Below, piece by piece: positions 22,266-34,780 of a DNA stretch of 64,000 bases. The notes beneath the pieces were generated by a model. The model was given only the letters and a program-made list of their open reading frames with translations, was not told the DNA's origin and made no database searches. Numbering within the stretch: position 1 is the stretch's first letter; the number at the start of each line of letters is the position of its first letter. Source of the stretch: Membranipora membranacea (Eukaryota; Bryozoa; Gymnolaemata; Cheilostomatida; Membraniporidae); the NCBI GenBank assembly GCA_914767715.1, contig OU612074.1, positions 4,853,501 through 4,917,500 on the forward strand. Direction: 5' to 3'. Both the position numbers and the translations under genes were made by a program.

Positions 22266-22728
22266 TAATTATAACTAATATTTACCTACAAACCAAATCT
22301 AGCATCATATATCTCCATATATCTGGTATTATATTATTTATGATTTTTCCGATGTTTGCTCAGATTCAAAACTAATGACTTGACCATCTGACACGTTTGC
22401 ATTTGACACCCTACAATATTTTTTTTAGCAACTGAAAATGCATTTGACATGATTGTCTTGACCAGCACAATTTATTAGACAGTTAAATCCACAGTTAACA
22501 ATAGGTAATATAATATTTGGTGTAGTAGCTTTTGTTGTGTCCAGGTCCACCCTCCCTGATGTGTCACAATCAGTATGTTTTTACTTAGAGTTGTCTCTCT
22601 CCTCGCAAGAGTAAAGACAACTCCTTATTTTCTGAAAGATTTTTTTGATTTGATGCCGATTTGTTCACCAGAGAATTTACTGCCATTTTGTCGCAAGATC
22701 TAGTCTTATGACTTGTCAGTGATTCTAA

Positions 22729-22734
22729 AATAAA
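22729..22734 (+). other. Candidate ACADM polyadenylation signal
   Basis: AATAAA, 464 bp after the TAA stop. It is positionally plausible only; the 3'UTR end is not shown by sequence. Confidence 0.35.
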
Positions 22735-22874
22735 TTTATGAAATAAGATCAGTATAATCTTGTAGATCAGTGTTTATTTTCTCTTGTGGTAGTAGCATCT
22801 CAATCTACCCAAGCAGAATATTTATTACACCCTGTTTATGGTATGACATGCACGGCGTTATTGAGCTTGTCAAA

Positions 22875-22906
22875 TGTCAAAAATGACTGATGATGTCATT
22901 TTTGAC
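22875..22906. repeat. Perfect palindrome with 13-bp arms
   Basis: TGTCAAAAATGAC and GTCATTTTTGACA are separated by TGATGAT. Outer TTGTCAA / TTGACAA copies allow a nested alternative stem. Confidence 0.7.
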
Positions 22907-23795
22907 AAGCTGTCAACCCTGGTCAGCACATGGTCTTTAGGTTCAGGTACATTTATTATTACCTGTTACCTGAAAGGTGTGCAAAGCAGCAAAAATAAAA
23001 TCTAACTAAAACAGATGTAATATTATCAGTATTTTAATAGCAGTTCAAAGTAGAAAAATGTCATGTTGAATATGAGATGTAGTGTCGGTCAATGAGAGTA
23101 AATACATAAACAAAGTATTAGCGCCGCACTAAAGCATCAAAACCCGACCTACCCTCTCTCGGGAGTAAAATCATGAGTACAATTATATATATGTGTGAGA
23201 GCTTTGAGGATTAGCCTACATATGTCACACCATGTCACACCACCCCGTGTCATAATAATAATAAGACAACTCTAACTAAATCAATATTTTAATACAAAAC
23301 TAATTATAGCATGTTTATTATATGCAGCGTGTTGTCGTCATATTAAATATGCTTAGAGTATGAATAAGGCTAATTGTGTATGACTGCCATGGGAGTTGCT
23401 ATAGAAAGTGAAAGCGTGTTGTTTATGTGTAAAAGCAGCAGACTTTAAAGCGAGCTGCCCGATTCTATTGCTGAGTGGATGAGTCGTTTGTGCTATACAT
23501 CTGATGTTTGGGTGTAGATGTTAATCTCAACTTTGTATTGAGTCACTAGCATCCTTCCTAGTATCATCTGAGCTACTAATATTTTGAGTCATGTGTTTTG
23601 ATCTTCACCACTGAGTTCAAACAGTGGTTGTGTTTATAAAAGTCGAATTGCACGAAAAGAATCGAGATAATCTAAGGCCGCTTCAACTCTTCCCTGGAAA
23701 TACAAGTTGAGTAACGAAATTACCTTAACAAAACATAAAAGCTGAGCGATTTACTGCTATAAAATCTTCAACATCCTACTACGCTTTGACTTTTG

Positions 23796-23912
23796 TGAGG
23801 ACCAGATGATTTTTAATAGTTTTATACTGGTTAGCATGAAGATTTGAAAGAGCAGGGACATTTCAATACCATCATTGTGATAGTGACACTATTACCAAAT
23901 AATATGAATATG
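23796..23912. repeat. Dispersed repeat copy shared with ACADM intron 3
   Basis: Diverged direct match to 16840-16955, sharing GGACCAG, TTTTATAC.GGTTAGCAT and CATCATTGTGA in order. Confidence 0.5.
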
Positions 23913-24184
23913 AATTTGTATTACAATTTGGACAAAGTGGACATCCTTGCAGTGTTTCTTTGATCGGATCAGATTGTTTTCCCACAATTTTCTCATCCTG
24001 AGGGAACAATATGGTGCAGTGACCAGAGTTCCGGGTGTTGCTCTGGTCTAACATAGGTACCACAGAGTCTCTGTAGGTACTACATTGTCTTCAGACCACA
24101 GACTTTGGAGCCTGTTATGTTTTACCCGCGTTTATATATAGGATAATCCTTGTACCCGAGTTGATATGAAGGCTTGTGGTACAC

Positions 24185-27100
24185 TTACCTGATCTCCCTG
24201 ATGAGATATTTGAGTCCATCAGTCAGAGATCTGGAGAAGCTTGGTTTAGAGTTAGTTATGATAGCAGATAACTCCCCATCGTTAGCTCTAGATCTGGCTT
24301 TGTTCCCTGTCAGCACATAAACCTGTAAATGAAAATGAAATATGTAAGTGCAACAAATGAACATGTAAATAATAACTCAATGTATTAATCCAACTGTAAA
24401 ATTTTATCCAATTTGTTAGCCCAAAGACTTCTAGGCTGTTAAGTTATTTTTCATATTATGTTATTTGGATGGAAAATATACAGGCTAAAGTTTGGGCTGT
24501 GGTGGTGGTGTTACTGCTCGCCCGCTGCTGCAGCAGCCTGGCTGATTAATAATTCACTCATTAAACATGGTTTATCCCCAGAGGAACGTCTTTTTTATTA
24601 GCCACATGGCCTACTGATACACCAAGCATCGATATTACAAAGCTGAACTCGTACATATATACTAAATCAACTAGACACCAAATGATACTCACCGTTTATG
24701 AGTTTTACATTGTTCCCTGGGGAGCTAAACTCATGTTTTCATAATGAAATATGGCAGGACATCGACAGGGAGGCAAGTAGCACAGAATTGGTTTTAAACT
24801 GAATCATAAAATTTATGATTCAGTTAAAAACCAAGTCCTACCAGAGTGCCCCGTATTTTTGGGTCAAAACATCAGTAGTGCTGTTGTGAAATGTGATAAA
24901 ACTATGCGGGGTCTGATAGGGGCCGATAAAGGCAAATAAATGTAGCATCTGACTCTCTCCCTTTAGGTAATACCCCTTCTTTCTGGCTTATTAAAAGTTT
25001 GGTTGATTTAAATCAGGTGACTTACCACACGCCACATCCCGAGGCATGGGCAGTGAAATATTAGTTGCCTTATAGTGGCGAAGCCGCAATATCTGCTGGT
25101 CAGGTTGCTCTCAGTTTGCAGGCAGGTCGGAGCACACCTGGAGGCCAACCAACCCCAGTAGTTGATGGACTGCAGTAACTTACCACTGTATCCTCCACAG
25201 ATAAGAATATGATGATATCCTCCTCACATCTTGAGGAGTAATCCCAGCCATAGAAACCTTTACGCGTTCTGATATACTCAACGTAATCTTTAGCTGCCTC
25301 CACTTTGTTACTTTGAGTCACACTGTAATAAACCAATCAGGTGGGATATTAGATAAATGGCATAGGTCACACACCAATCAGGAGGCATCTTAGAAAAATA
25401 GATAACCAACCATAACAAATCATCTGTGGGTGAAACTACGTTGTAAACCGATCAGAGTGTTCTATACCACGGGTCAAGAACGGCATTCTTTGGCCAATGA
25501 AATCACAAATGCATTGTGTGGGAAAATAGTGAGGCCTTTATGTGTTGCATTACCTTCGGTATTCAGATTATTTCAAGCCATGAAACAAATCTTTATGCCG
25601 AGCATAACATAAGCGATTAGAATTGATCACATTTTCACATCGGTTTGTAAACTCCATGGGCAGTTGTGTGTATTAAAATACTTGATGTAAGCACAAGACT
25701 CGAACAAGTTAATATAGATATTGCTTGTTTTTATAATCATTTTCATTTCCTGTTGTGATATTTGCATTTTCGATCGCTGTTGTATTTTTACGATTTAATA
25801 ACCAAAGAGTACAGCAACACTATCAAAATCTGTGTATACAGTACAGAAATGTAATTACATTAAAATGTAAATCTATCGATTGTTGATACAAATTCCGGCC
25901 TAAGGCATTTTATCATAATTGCAATTCTGATGAACTAATATTTTATGAGGCAAAATAAAAAAAGAGTTCCCTGAAGCGACTAACGGCGGACATCTTGCTC
26001 TAAACACAAAATTCGCCTCAACACAAGCTAAGGCGCAAAGAAATATCAGAACATGTTAGCATCACAAGATCAATCTTTGCATCACATCTACATACATCAA
26101 GAGAGTTTTTTTATTATAACAAGAATTTCATACCATCGCCTGTTTTGTGAATATTCCTCAATATACTCTTTAGGCGAACCAATTTTTTTTTTTCTGGTTA
26201 GGAAAAAAATTCACCAAATTTAGGTGACACCTTCGAATAAATTTTTTGCAACTTCCTGCCAATATGCAGTGACATCATATATATGAATAGTCATTGCTTG
26301 TTATTTATTGCGGACTTGTTGGGTTATGAATAAACCCTGCATACTTACTCCATACTGTTTACAATTGCCACAGATAAGGTATATCCCCTGACTTTACCCG
26401 GTGTCAGACCCCATATGGCACATTGACGGCTGTGACATGGGCAGTTAGTATTATTCTGTATACTCATAGCCTCTCTTTGCAGTTCTCGCACTAAATAAAC
26501 AATTATCATATTATATTGTATAGGTTGTGATTTGAGAACGGGAGCATTGTTACTAAGAAAACTAGAAGAGAAATGTTAAGTAGAGTTTATTTTGGCTACT
26601 TTGGGGGTTGTTTAACTCAAGCTAGTTGATGTAGGGACATTTATGATGTAAAGACGGTGAGTAAATCATAGCTAGCCTGTGCAAGATGGCGACCCTTTCC
26701 TCCTCCTGATACTTTATTCCCGTATGGTAGGTTAAATTTATCATATTAGTAAGTCATGTCACTACTGAAGAGAAACCAAATGTTTCTGTAACAAAAAGAA
26801 GACATTGAACCAAGGAGCATAAGATTTATCCGCTGTATGGCTGTTGGTGTAATGTCTCAACTTCTCGCACCTTCCAAGATGGATTAAAATTTTTGTACCA
26901 ATAAAGAATTGTTGGTTAAAAGAATAGCCCTCATAACATTCTGAAAAATTCACAGTGAAATAGTATGAACCTAAAGGGCGAGGCCGCAATGTCTGCTCCA
27001 ATTTGCTCTCAGTTTGTAGGCAGATCGGAGCAAACCTGGGGGTTCAACAAGTCCCAATAGTCAGTGGACTGCAGTCGGATTCTAACCCATGATCTTCAAC

Positions 27101-27346
27101 CAACTGAGCTACCTCCTACTCCTGTGACGAGATCGAAGTTGTACAAGAGTGACGTTATGACATACCGTCCTCAGCGGAGATGGTTCTGTCTGGATCACAG
27201 ACGTGAAGGTTACTCGGTGGAGATGTAGATCTGTTCCAGCAGGAGGAAGGTGCAGATTGTATGTTAGGGTAGTTCTCCTTCCTAATCGCTGAGCTGTAAG
27301 ACAGGGAGAGTATCACCGCCCCTAATAGTAGTAGTGTACGATCCAT
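24185..27346 (-). CDS. Secreted TPM-domain (MOLO1-like) protein, 3' end uncertain
   Basis: Four exons on the minus strand join in frame: 27346-27166, 26490-26349, 25322-25184 and 24322-24185, giving 199 residues if the TAA at 24187-24185 is the stop. That TAA lies inside an excellent donor (CAG|GTAAGT), so the real transcript may splice on at 24189 to a further, unseen exon. Residues 1-20 form a signal peptide (MDR then a Leu-rich core ending SYSSA). A Cys-bearing pre-domain with VCDPD follows at about 50-54, then a TPM-type alpha/beta domain (about 60-199) with RELQREA, the CPCH...C cluster, an EEDIIIFLSVED strand and VYVLTGNKA. C. elegans MOLO-1, of this family, is an auxiliary subunit of levamisole-type acetylcholine receptors with a C-terminal membrane anchor. 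No anchor is seen here, which again suggests a missing 3' exon. Function in this animal is not known. Confidence 0.75.
24788..24834. repeat. 47-bp palindrome in TPM-gene intron 3
   Basis: A run from TTGGTTTTAAACTGAATC to GATTCAGTTAAAAACCAA forms a near-perfect 23-bp-arm hairpin around one central base. No target duplication is evident. Confidence 0.7.
25079..25176 (-). repeat. SINE body abutting the exon 3 donor of the TPM gene
   Basis: It shares GCCGCAAT.TCTGCT, TTGCTCTCAGTTTG, AGGTCGGAGCACACCTGG and TGGACTGCAGT with 26977-27075. Read along the gene, it starts 8 bases after the exon 3/intron boundary at 25184, so the donor GTAAGT is followed almost at once by SINE sequence. Confidence 0.65.
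26977..27120 (-). repeat. tRNA-derived SINE with recognisable head
   Basis: On the minus strand the head contains an A box TAGCTCAGTTGG (27111-27100) and a B box GGTTAGAATCC (27087-27077), spaced as in a tRNA gene. The body then reads ACTGCAGTCCACTGAC and continues to the GCCGCAAT block near 26983. Body copies lie at 25079-25176 and 21278-21362. This copy lies inside intron 1 of the TPM gene, 46 bp past the exon 1 donor. Confidence 0.75.
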
Positions 27347-27381
27347 GTTAGCAACTATCTAAGGTATCCAACTATCTGCTG
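27347..27381 (-). other. 5'UTR portion of the TPM-gene first coding exon
   Basis: The minus strand reads TTACTTACTTGTAG|CAGCAG ending at 27382, a good acceptor, followed by 35 bases with stops in all three frames before the ATG at 27346. The ATG is therefore the likely start, and at least one untranslated exon lies further upstream (candidates at 28541-28644 and 30028-30103). Confidence 0.5.
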
Positions 27382-28540
27382 CTACAAGTAAGTAATAAAA
27401 TTGTATAGAATGAGTTGAAAACTGACAGTTTAATTCGAATTTGAGGTTTGGCACAAACAAACTGATGAAAAACTGTAATTCCAAACGATTTCCCATTCTC
27501 GATTCAAAGCTGCCAAGTCACAAGATATGTTCTGATGAACGATATTCCTTGTTTCAACCTTCTGCTTAATTCCTGAATTACATTTCAATGATTTTTTTGA
27601 TGATGTTTTTCAACCGTTTACTGGTTTTGAGTACACTGATGACATAACGTTTGCAACACTAATAAAGAATAGCAGGTTACACCCCCATACTAAAGTGCTG
27701 CTATTATACCTCTGAGATTTACCTGCAGTACGTTTGAGTGATTCATAAATGGAGTCAGCTGTTTAACTTTAGCTGACATCCTAATAGCTTAGGATATAAA
27801 CACTGAGTTACTGTGCTTATTGATTGCAGTGAAACTTTCAATTTAAAAGTGCCAATTAAATGATTAAAGTGACAGATGTTCATGATTTGTCACCTAGGCG
27901 GAGTTATTTAACTGTTTTGTAAATTGCCTTTCCCCAGTGACAATGACATTCCGCTGTGTCAGCGATGACTACGCTTACAATTAGAATAAAGCGTGGCTAC
28001 GCTATCTTACTAAGATACAATTTTGAATATCCTAGAAACTAACATCCCCCATCCTGTCTCAATACTAGCGCTGCAGGATCATTAACCTGTCCAGATTATC
28101 ACTCATTCATGTATCTACTGATGCATGCAGGATTACCTCTTACTGATGCATTCAGGGATACCTCTTTTGACTCTATCTTGCTTACAAACTATTGAAACAT
28201 CCTGATTTGTGAATTAAAAAAGGAAGCATTTAAAATGTTTACTCTTATATGCCCATTTTGATAAATTGATTAGCTACCGGAGTTCATAATTTACCCTTTT
28301 GCGTAACATTTCTCCTCTGTTGCTTAGTTAATTTGAGGAAGCAAATACTTATCTTTCTTGTAGTAGGGAATTGGAAAAAGGGAAACACGCAGCAATCCGG
28401 CAAAATGTTTGCTGCACTTCTAAATGACCCTCTTCTTGAGAATCTCGAGTCTGGTCTGTGACGGACGACACATATCCAAAGAGTAGTACTTTTCTCTTGT
28501 TTCAGAGTAAAAACACCAAACCAATCTACTGAGTACTCAC

Positions 28541-28644
28541 CAGGAATCAGAGAGAACTTCTGGTTAAGCTTGTTCAGCTTATTCACAATCAGGGGATTGT
28601 AGCAGCCGCAATAATTGTTGTTAGCTTCCTCTATGTTACACAAA
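28541..28644 (-). other. Orphan exon candidate B
   Basis: The minus-strand segment ends in the donor CCTG|GTGAGT and begins after a weak acceptor (CTGCTAAAG|T). It is open and reads LCNIEEANNNYCGCYNP then a Leu/Asn/Lys-rich tail, with four Cys counting candidate A. Its phase (one leading base) fits candidate A exactly. It could be a coding exon of an unrecognised gene or a 5'UTR exon of the TPM gene. The frame continues open into the presumed intron. Confidence 0.3.
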
Positions 28645-30027
28645 CTTTAGCAGCAGCATAAAATATCCACAACTGAGTAATTGCATATAGCGTTATGCCC
28701 TTATACTTTATTATCTGACGTTGTGTTGTTATCCAGTACATATAGATCATACAGGTATGTAGGTGCGGGTGTGTTATACGTTGTGTTATATGTTATGAGG
28801 TAACTCGGATGTTAGTATAATTAAGTTATAAATATCTACTCATTACTATAAGATTAATATCAAAGGTCAGTATAGGATATTAACATTGCACTGATCCTCT
28901 CTCAGGTGTCTTACTTCAGCTAATAACACTTTATTATCTGTTACTTGTTTTACTGTAAGTCTTACAACAACATTGATTTATTCCTTCGATCCAACGCTGC
29001 CTGATTTTACTGTATATCCCCATCTATATGCTCTGGGTGGACAATCTGGGCTTATTTTGTGGGATGAATTGGGTTCTCGTGTTAGTGAGCTTGCTACATT
29101 ATTAAGAGCATTCATCGCAAATGCTGCTTGAGACAAATAGTTTGATAGTATCTGCTAACATCAATGGAATTGTTTTTTCCCACCTCTGCTCAGCTTTTTA
29201 TCAAACTGCACAGACGCTGACGAGATAGCGTTGTTTACTACATTTAGCTCCCAAACACTTATCTCTAAATATGTCTACAATCATTCGCTAAAATCGCTGA
29301 ATCCCAAAGATTGAACAAGTAGCAGCATTAAAACAGCGCGTTTAATAATATCTACCGATCAGATATGTTACAGTTTAGTTGGGAGTGGCTTCGCTCTGCT
29401 GATCTATGAATAATTCAGCAGCTCTGATGCCGATGGGAGATTTGATGTAAAGCAGCAGTAGTAGCAGTGCTGCTGCCTTATCTTTATTATAATCTAACCA
29501 CTATCTGTCTGTGTATGACACTTCCATCACACTAATTACAGACGGAGATATCCACCGAAGCAGCGTTAGTTAGATGTAATATCAAGATGTACCGACACAT
29601 CGCAGCCCACCCAACAGATAACCAGCTCACATAGTCTTTGCACTCTCCAGTCCAAACAGAAGTGCAAACTAAGAAATTTTCATACTTTTATTTTATATCA
29701 CTCGGCGCTCTACTCAAAGACCTTTACTATCTGCGTGACTATAATACAAAAGTGTATAAGACTGAGTCGTTTACTCTTTGTTGTTGGCCTTATTCGCTAG
29801 TCTTTCAATATATCTGGAATAGGTCCTGAGCTTGCCACAAGGTTAAATACTAACATTATCAGAAATCGAACAAAGAAGAAATTAGCGTTGGCACAAAAAT
29901 TATTGATGTAATTTATCTGTATGCATTCTGAGTACTACATACTACATATGTACTGCATAAATGTAGACAAACACAAACTTCACAATTAAAACGTTACAAA
30001 CTAGTAGTTTAATTTTCAAGAGCTTAC

Positions 30028-30103
30028 CCGATAAACTTCAAATATCCGTTTACCTCACACTCCCTCTGACTCCGCCGATATTTCCTGTTCCGACTTCTTG
30101 AGC
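30028..30103 (-). other. Orphan exon candidate A
   Basis: Strong acceptor GCTTTACAG|GC and donor ATCGG|GTAAGC. Only one frame is open; it reads SRSRNRKYRRSQRECEV and then NGYLKFI. The two trailing bases complete a Gly codon with the first base of candidate B. A shorter donor also exists at 30054. No upstream partner exon was found, so coding status is unproven. Confidence 0.3.
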
Positions 30104-32085
30104 CTGTAAAGCAAAATATAGGAAATAGCAGACAGCCTTTCAATGTCTGTATTATACCTGTGCTGTAGAGCAGCTCAACAGATAATAGGTAATTGCAACA
30201 AATATGATGCTGCGTGAGATGTATTTAGTATTATTGTAATCAGAGAAACTTAATTTAGCTGATTTCAGAAGGTTATAATATCTGCTAATTAATCTTAGGG
30301 AAGGTTATTAACTTCAGTGCAAGGAAAAGAAATATCAATCGCTTAAATTACTCTGATATGCTGTTGATTAGCACTAAGAGCTCTTCAAAACAAAAGTGAA
30401 TATCCAGATTACAGTTATAGATAGGTATCCAGTGTGGTGAGATAGGGCTAAAATAGTTGTGCTGTCTATAACAGTGCACTATCACGAAAGATGTGCACCC
30501 CAATCTACTATTAGCATATCACCCTATATGATCCAAAATATTGTGTGTGACTTTGCGTGAAACCATTGAATGTATTCACAGAATAAATTTTGGTTAATAA
30601 AATCTATTATTCTGTGAAATCTCAGATGTCATGTCAGCTAATCACTTTCTTGCCATACATGACACAATCAAAGAGATCTCGTCGCAAAAACATTGCATTT
30701 TCTGTTCTAACACAGCCAAAAATCACATGCATGAACAAGATGTACTTTTCTCTGCAGCAAGTTAGACAACTCCTCCATCTCGGCAGCCTTTGGTAATCAC
30801 ATAGCAAGCTAGATTTAGCATACGCTGAAAAGCGTCATAGGATTTTCGCATCCCAGGTTTAGAGCCCAGTGTGTATCAAACATGTTAATGGACTGTTAGT
30901 GACACCCTCCCCCAACCCCATCATGGCTAGACAACACAAATCACTTTTGTGGACAAGACTGTTATCAAGCTGACAATGCTGGCTGAGAAACAAGCTTGGA
31001 TCAAATTGATTAATAGTTGTCTTCTCTCTTGACAATAGTGGGCAACTTCAACAACAATTAATACTGTGTGTAAACGAATAATCTAGATATCATAAGTTGA
31101 GATTAATTCCCATATTCAGTGTTTCCTGTCTTTTCAATACAAGTGGACACATGATAGAGAAACTTTTATCAATGAATGTTGCAGCATTAATGGGATTAAC
31201 CGAACCATAAACTACATGCCTGTGGTTCCGTATTTTAGGTAAGTATTAATGCAACTCTACATTTTAACATTGTACATTCCCATTTTTGCTCATTTTGTTC
31301 TTGTCACTGAGCAAGTAGTCAGGAGAAAGATCCTGATCGTGTATTTCAATGAGAATTTTGATAGCCTTTTGCAGTGATTCCAAAGTTAATAAGCGAGAAT
31401 GTAATTTTGATGTAAGCTGGGGCTGCCTGAGGTTTGTTCACTGCCTTGATATTTTCATCTCAAAACTGGATAAGCTCTCATTCTCTAAAAGATATAGAGC
31501 AGATAAAAGATATAAGCAGTAGATTGATGGATATGTTCTTTCATTCTTAATTTCTAATAAAATATTTTTCAGTATCATATTTTGTGATAAAGTGAATAGC
31601 AGATGCAAACTTTGACAAATCAACCGTCCATGGTTGGCGTTAAGCTAGCAAAACTCGACGGTACAATGTTTTAACTCAGTTTTCAACCTTTTTTTAATCA
31701 GAATGATATTTGATTAATTCTTCTCAATACAAACATTCTACATACCATTGTATATCACACAAGGGCCAACTTCATACTCGTATAGAAGAATTTCATGCCA
31801 ACTGTAGTACTTTGTTTTTATGGCCCTTGATTGATGGGTGTGAGGCCTCGGCCTAAATACCTACCTCCTTACTAAAGCCATACAAGTCAAGGTCACGTAG
31901 GATACTTGAGTGCCATCCAAATGAAAGGTCAAAAGTTCATTCTATCATGTGGGTTGTTACATGGCTGCAGGTTCTTACGTCTGCATCAAACCGCTACCTG
32001 ATGAGTTCGGAGAGAAAAAAACATTGGCATAGGAATTTTCTCAGACTTTATTTAACTGTAATAAACTAACAAATTAAAAGTTTAT

Positions 32086-32925
32086 TGGGTTATAAGTGAG
32101 TTTTATGTAACATTGGCTATTGAGACATAAAATTTTAACAACTTCCCCATACAGAAAGTTATTGCATTTTGAATAACACCTGTACAATGACCAAATGTTA
32201 TTTAATTGGAATAAAAATGCGTTTTATTGCTAGTTCGACTCTGGTCTCATCTTGCCGTTTAGTAAGAAACAGAAGATTGGGCTGCCCCTAAAGAGGGATG
32301 CAAGGTGCCCTAAATCCTAAAAAACTAGAATGTATCCTAGAGGTGAGGCCATAGAAGACCTCTTGAACGTGGGTGTGCAGCGAGCTGCCACAACTGAACT
32401 GGCAATAATCGGCAATTGGCAGTGACACTTTTTTCTTAGCCAATAGGCCGAGAAGCATCATAGCGTTTCAAATTCATAAGGTCTCAGAGTTTCACCAGCC
32501 CTTCTGCATTTAGAGGTCTGTTAAAGTGTTCAAATCAGTCTATGAGATGGCAATAGCCAGGGAACTTGAAAATCAATGGTGAAAACAGGTAGAATTGTCT
32601 CCTGCAAACAAGCTTTATCATTTTTAGGTATGGGTTATCAATAAAACCATACACCATACCATAAATTCAGGGTTTAGTTTTTACACAAGAGCGACAATTC
32701 AATCAACCCCCCCCCCCCCCCGCATCGGGGAAAGTGGTTGATAATGAAATGCTACTACCAGCTATCCTGGCATAGTATAAGCATGTGTAAATTTTCTCTC
32801 AAAATTCCAAAAGCTTGAACAAATCAAAATTTTATTATGTGAAAAGTCAGTTTTATGTTAACCTCGGTTGTAAAGTCATAAAATTTGAAGGCTTCTCAAT
32901 GCAGAAAAATATAACTAATTGAGTA
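32086..32925. repeat. Diverged direct repeats ~750 bp apart
   Basis: Blocks at about 32086-32170 and 32838-32925 share GTCAGTTTTATGT / GTGAGTTTTATGT, TAAAGTCATAAAATTT / GAGACATAAAATTTTA and CA.CAGAAA in the same order. They are non-coding. Confidence 0.45.
32707..32721. repeat. 15-base C run
   Basis: A pure mononucleotide tract, next to one arm of the GCTGGTA palindrome family. Similar runs are at 63335-63350 (16 C), 44575-44585 (11 C) and 4922-4931 (10 G). Their lengths may not be reliable. Confidence 0.7.
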
Positions 32926-33855
32926 ACATAAAATTTTAATTACTACCAGGTCTATTTTTATCATAAAACCATAATTCGGTGCACAAAGGTCAAAAGTTAG
33001 GCTTTGATTAGTTTTCAATACAAATTAAATTTTATTACACAACAGTAGTATATGAAACCTTCAGACCACATATAAGTTGTTGTTCTCTCTGATAGCTTCG
33101 AAACTCGTAAAATCATGTCAAAATTGCTGTTCACCCATGTGGTGCTGGTCTACTAAACCCTACATTCCTACCCAGCTAGACCAATCAGATTAAGGCAGCA
33201 TGATCAACATAAGGTTACTTATGTGTGGAATTAATTTTGATTTTGTTCCCTGTTTTATGATAATATGGCAATATTCCACTAGGAGTTCGGCAACATAAGT
33301 CAACTCAGTCAAGTTTTATGATCGTTTAAAAAAATGAACGTAAGAAGAGACATTCCTGACATGCATTAAGCTGCTGATTTTTTTCAATCTAAGTTACATA
33401 AATTCAATAGGCTGACGGCTTAGATTTGATAGTAAGATCGTTATTATCTAATCTATAGCTAAAGCTTATCATCTTATCCTCCCTATCGAGCTTATCTAGC
33501 TCGGATTTATTGCCTCTTATTACGTGAGAGGACAATTCAGTAAATTATTATCTGAATTTTGTAGATGTCTAGGTGGTGAGGAATGCGGAGGAATGCCCTG
33601 ATACTATCTTTTATTTAGGTTGCTGTCTCTTTTGCGTGTATATTATATAGAAGAAGTTAGATTGACATTTTGTATGTAGGCTGCCACTCGACAAACCGAA
33701 GCATTACCAGGTGTAACCTTATGGCATATCTGATTTAATTGAAATCACAGCGTGGATGACTCAGGGACGTTTAGCAGCGATGCTGTAGATATTCTAACAA
33801 CTTCTTATCTTCTAACTTCTGTGTCTCATTACTTTGACAATGAATCGTCATTGTT

Positions 33856-33909
33856 ACCGGTGGCTTCAATTAATTAATAAATTTTATTAATTAATTGAAG
33901 CCACCCGGT
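33856..33909. repeat. 54-bp near-perfect cruciform
   Basis: ACCGGTGGCTTCAATTAATT... on the left mirrors ...AATTAATTGAAGCCACCCGGT on the right, with essentially no loop and one extra base in the right arm. No clear target duplication. Confidence 0.7.
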
Positions 33910-34780
33910 CTCTGGTCCATGATGTAACATTATAATCTAATTTTATTTACGTAATTTAAAGCTCTATTGCGAAGAATAGGAAATCCGCAGGTCATGATTC
34001 AGTGATGACTAGAAACACATCACTAACAGTAGAGGCAAAGCATTTGGAAAAAGATCAGGCTTTGAAAGTGTGGGTCAGGTCGAGTTGGAAGATTGCCAGA
34101 ATTGAGCAAACTTTCTAAGACTGTGTCTAAATCAAACCAAACCTCAAATAAAAGTGACGTTAGGGGTAGTGAATTCTGTTGTCTGCACTTATCCCCAGCA
34201 CTGATGGTGGTCCTGCATTGAGTTTCTAGTGACATGATTTGCGAGGGCACTTGTTTGTATTGAATCTTGTGACCAAGGAGTTGTGACATTGACATTGATC
34301 TTGAATGATGTGTTATTAGCAAATAGAAAGTTTGTGTGACCGATCCACCCGATTGGCTGATCATTGCTGGATCTCTGGTTGCAAAATTTTTTTATGCAAA
34401 TAATTGCACCCAGACAGTTTATCATCATTGTTATCAGTGTTGTTGGGAGGTCATGAAAGGTGCTCTTTTCAATTGTCACTCTACATAACTGCCACTCAAC
34501 ACTCAGCGTAATGTTTGTTTTCTATTCAGTCATTGTTTGATATTTCTAGCTGATCAGCTTCTGATCTCTTGCTATTTGAGATCTGATTCTCATCTTGACA
34601 ACATCGTTAGTTTAAATATTTGGCTATCTTAATTTCATGCTCAGCCTGCAGTTGTTCAAGTATAGTAACAGGTTAACGCACGATTATCTGTCATCTGAGT
34701 GACGCTATCCGGACCCCTTACTGACGAGGAGATTTACTTCTGCAGACATCTTGTAAACTGTAAGTCAACTCTATTTATTA

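Larger units (their letters stand above)
22266..24184. other. Intergenic stretch between ACADM and the TPM-domain gene
   Basis: This probably holds the ACADM 3'UTR (an AATAAA lies at 22729-22734) and, on the minus strand, 3' sequence of the TPM gene. It includes the nested palindrome at 22875-22906 and the repeat copy at 23796-23912. No other exon is supported. Confidence 0.45.

Noticed and set aside
28284-28540. Continuation of the orphan frame as one 119-codon gene
   Set aside because: A good donor at 28541 and a change in composition suggest the rest is intron; no domain is visible.
34023-34479. Two overlapping minus-strand frames of 96 and 113 codons
   Set aside because: No splice sites at their edges, no recognisable domain, and two frames overlap on the same strand; consistent with chance.
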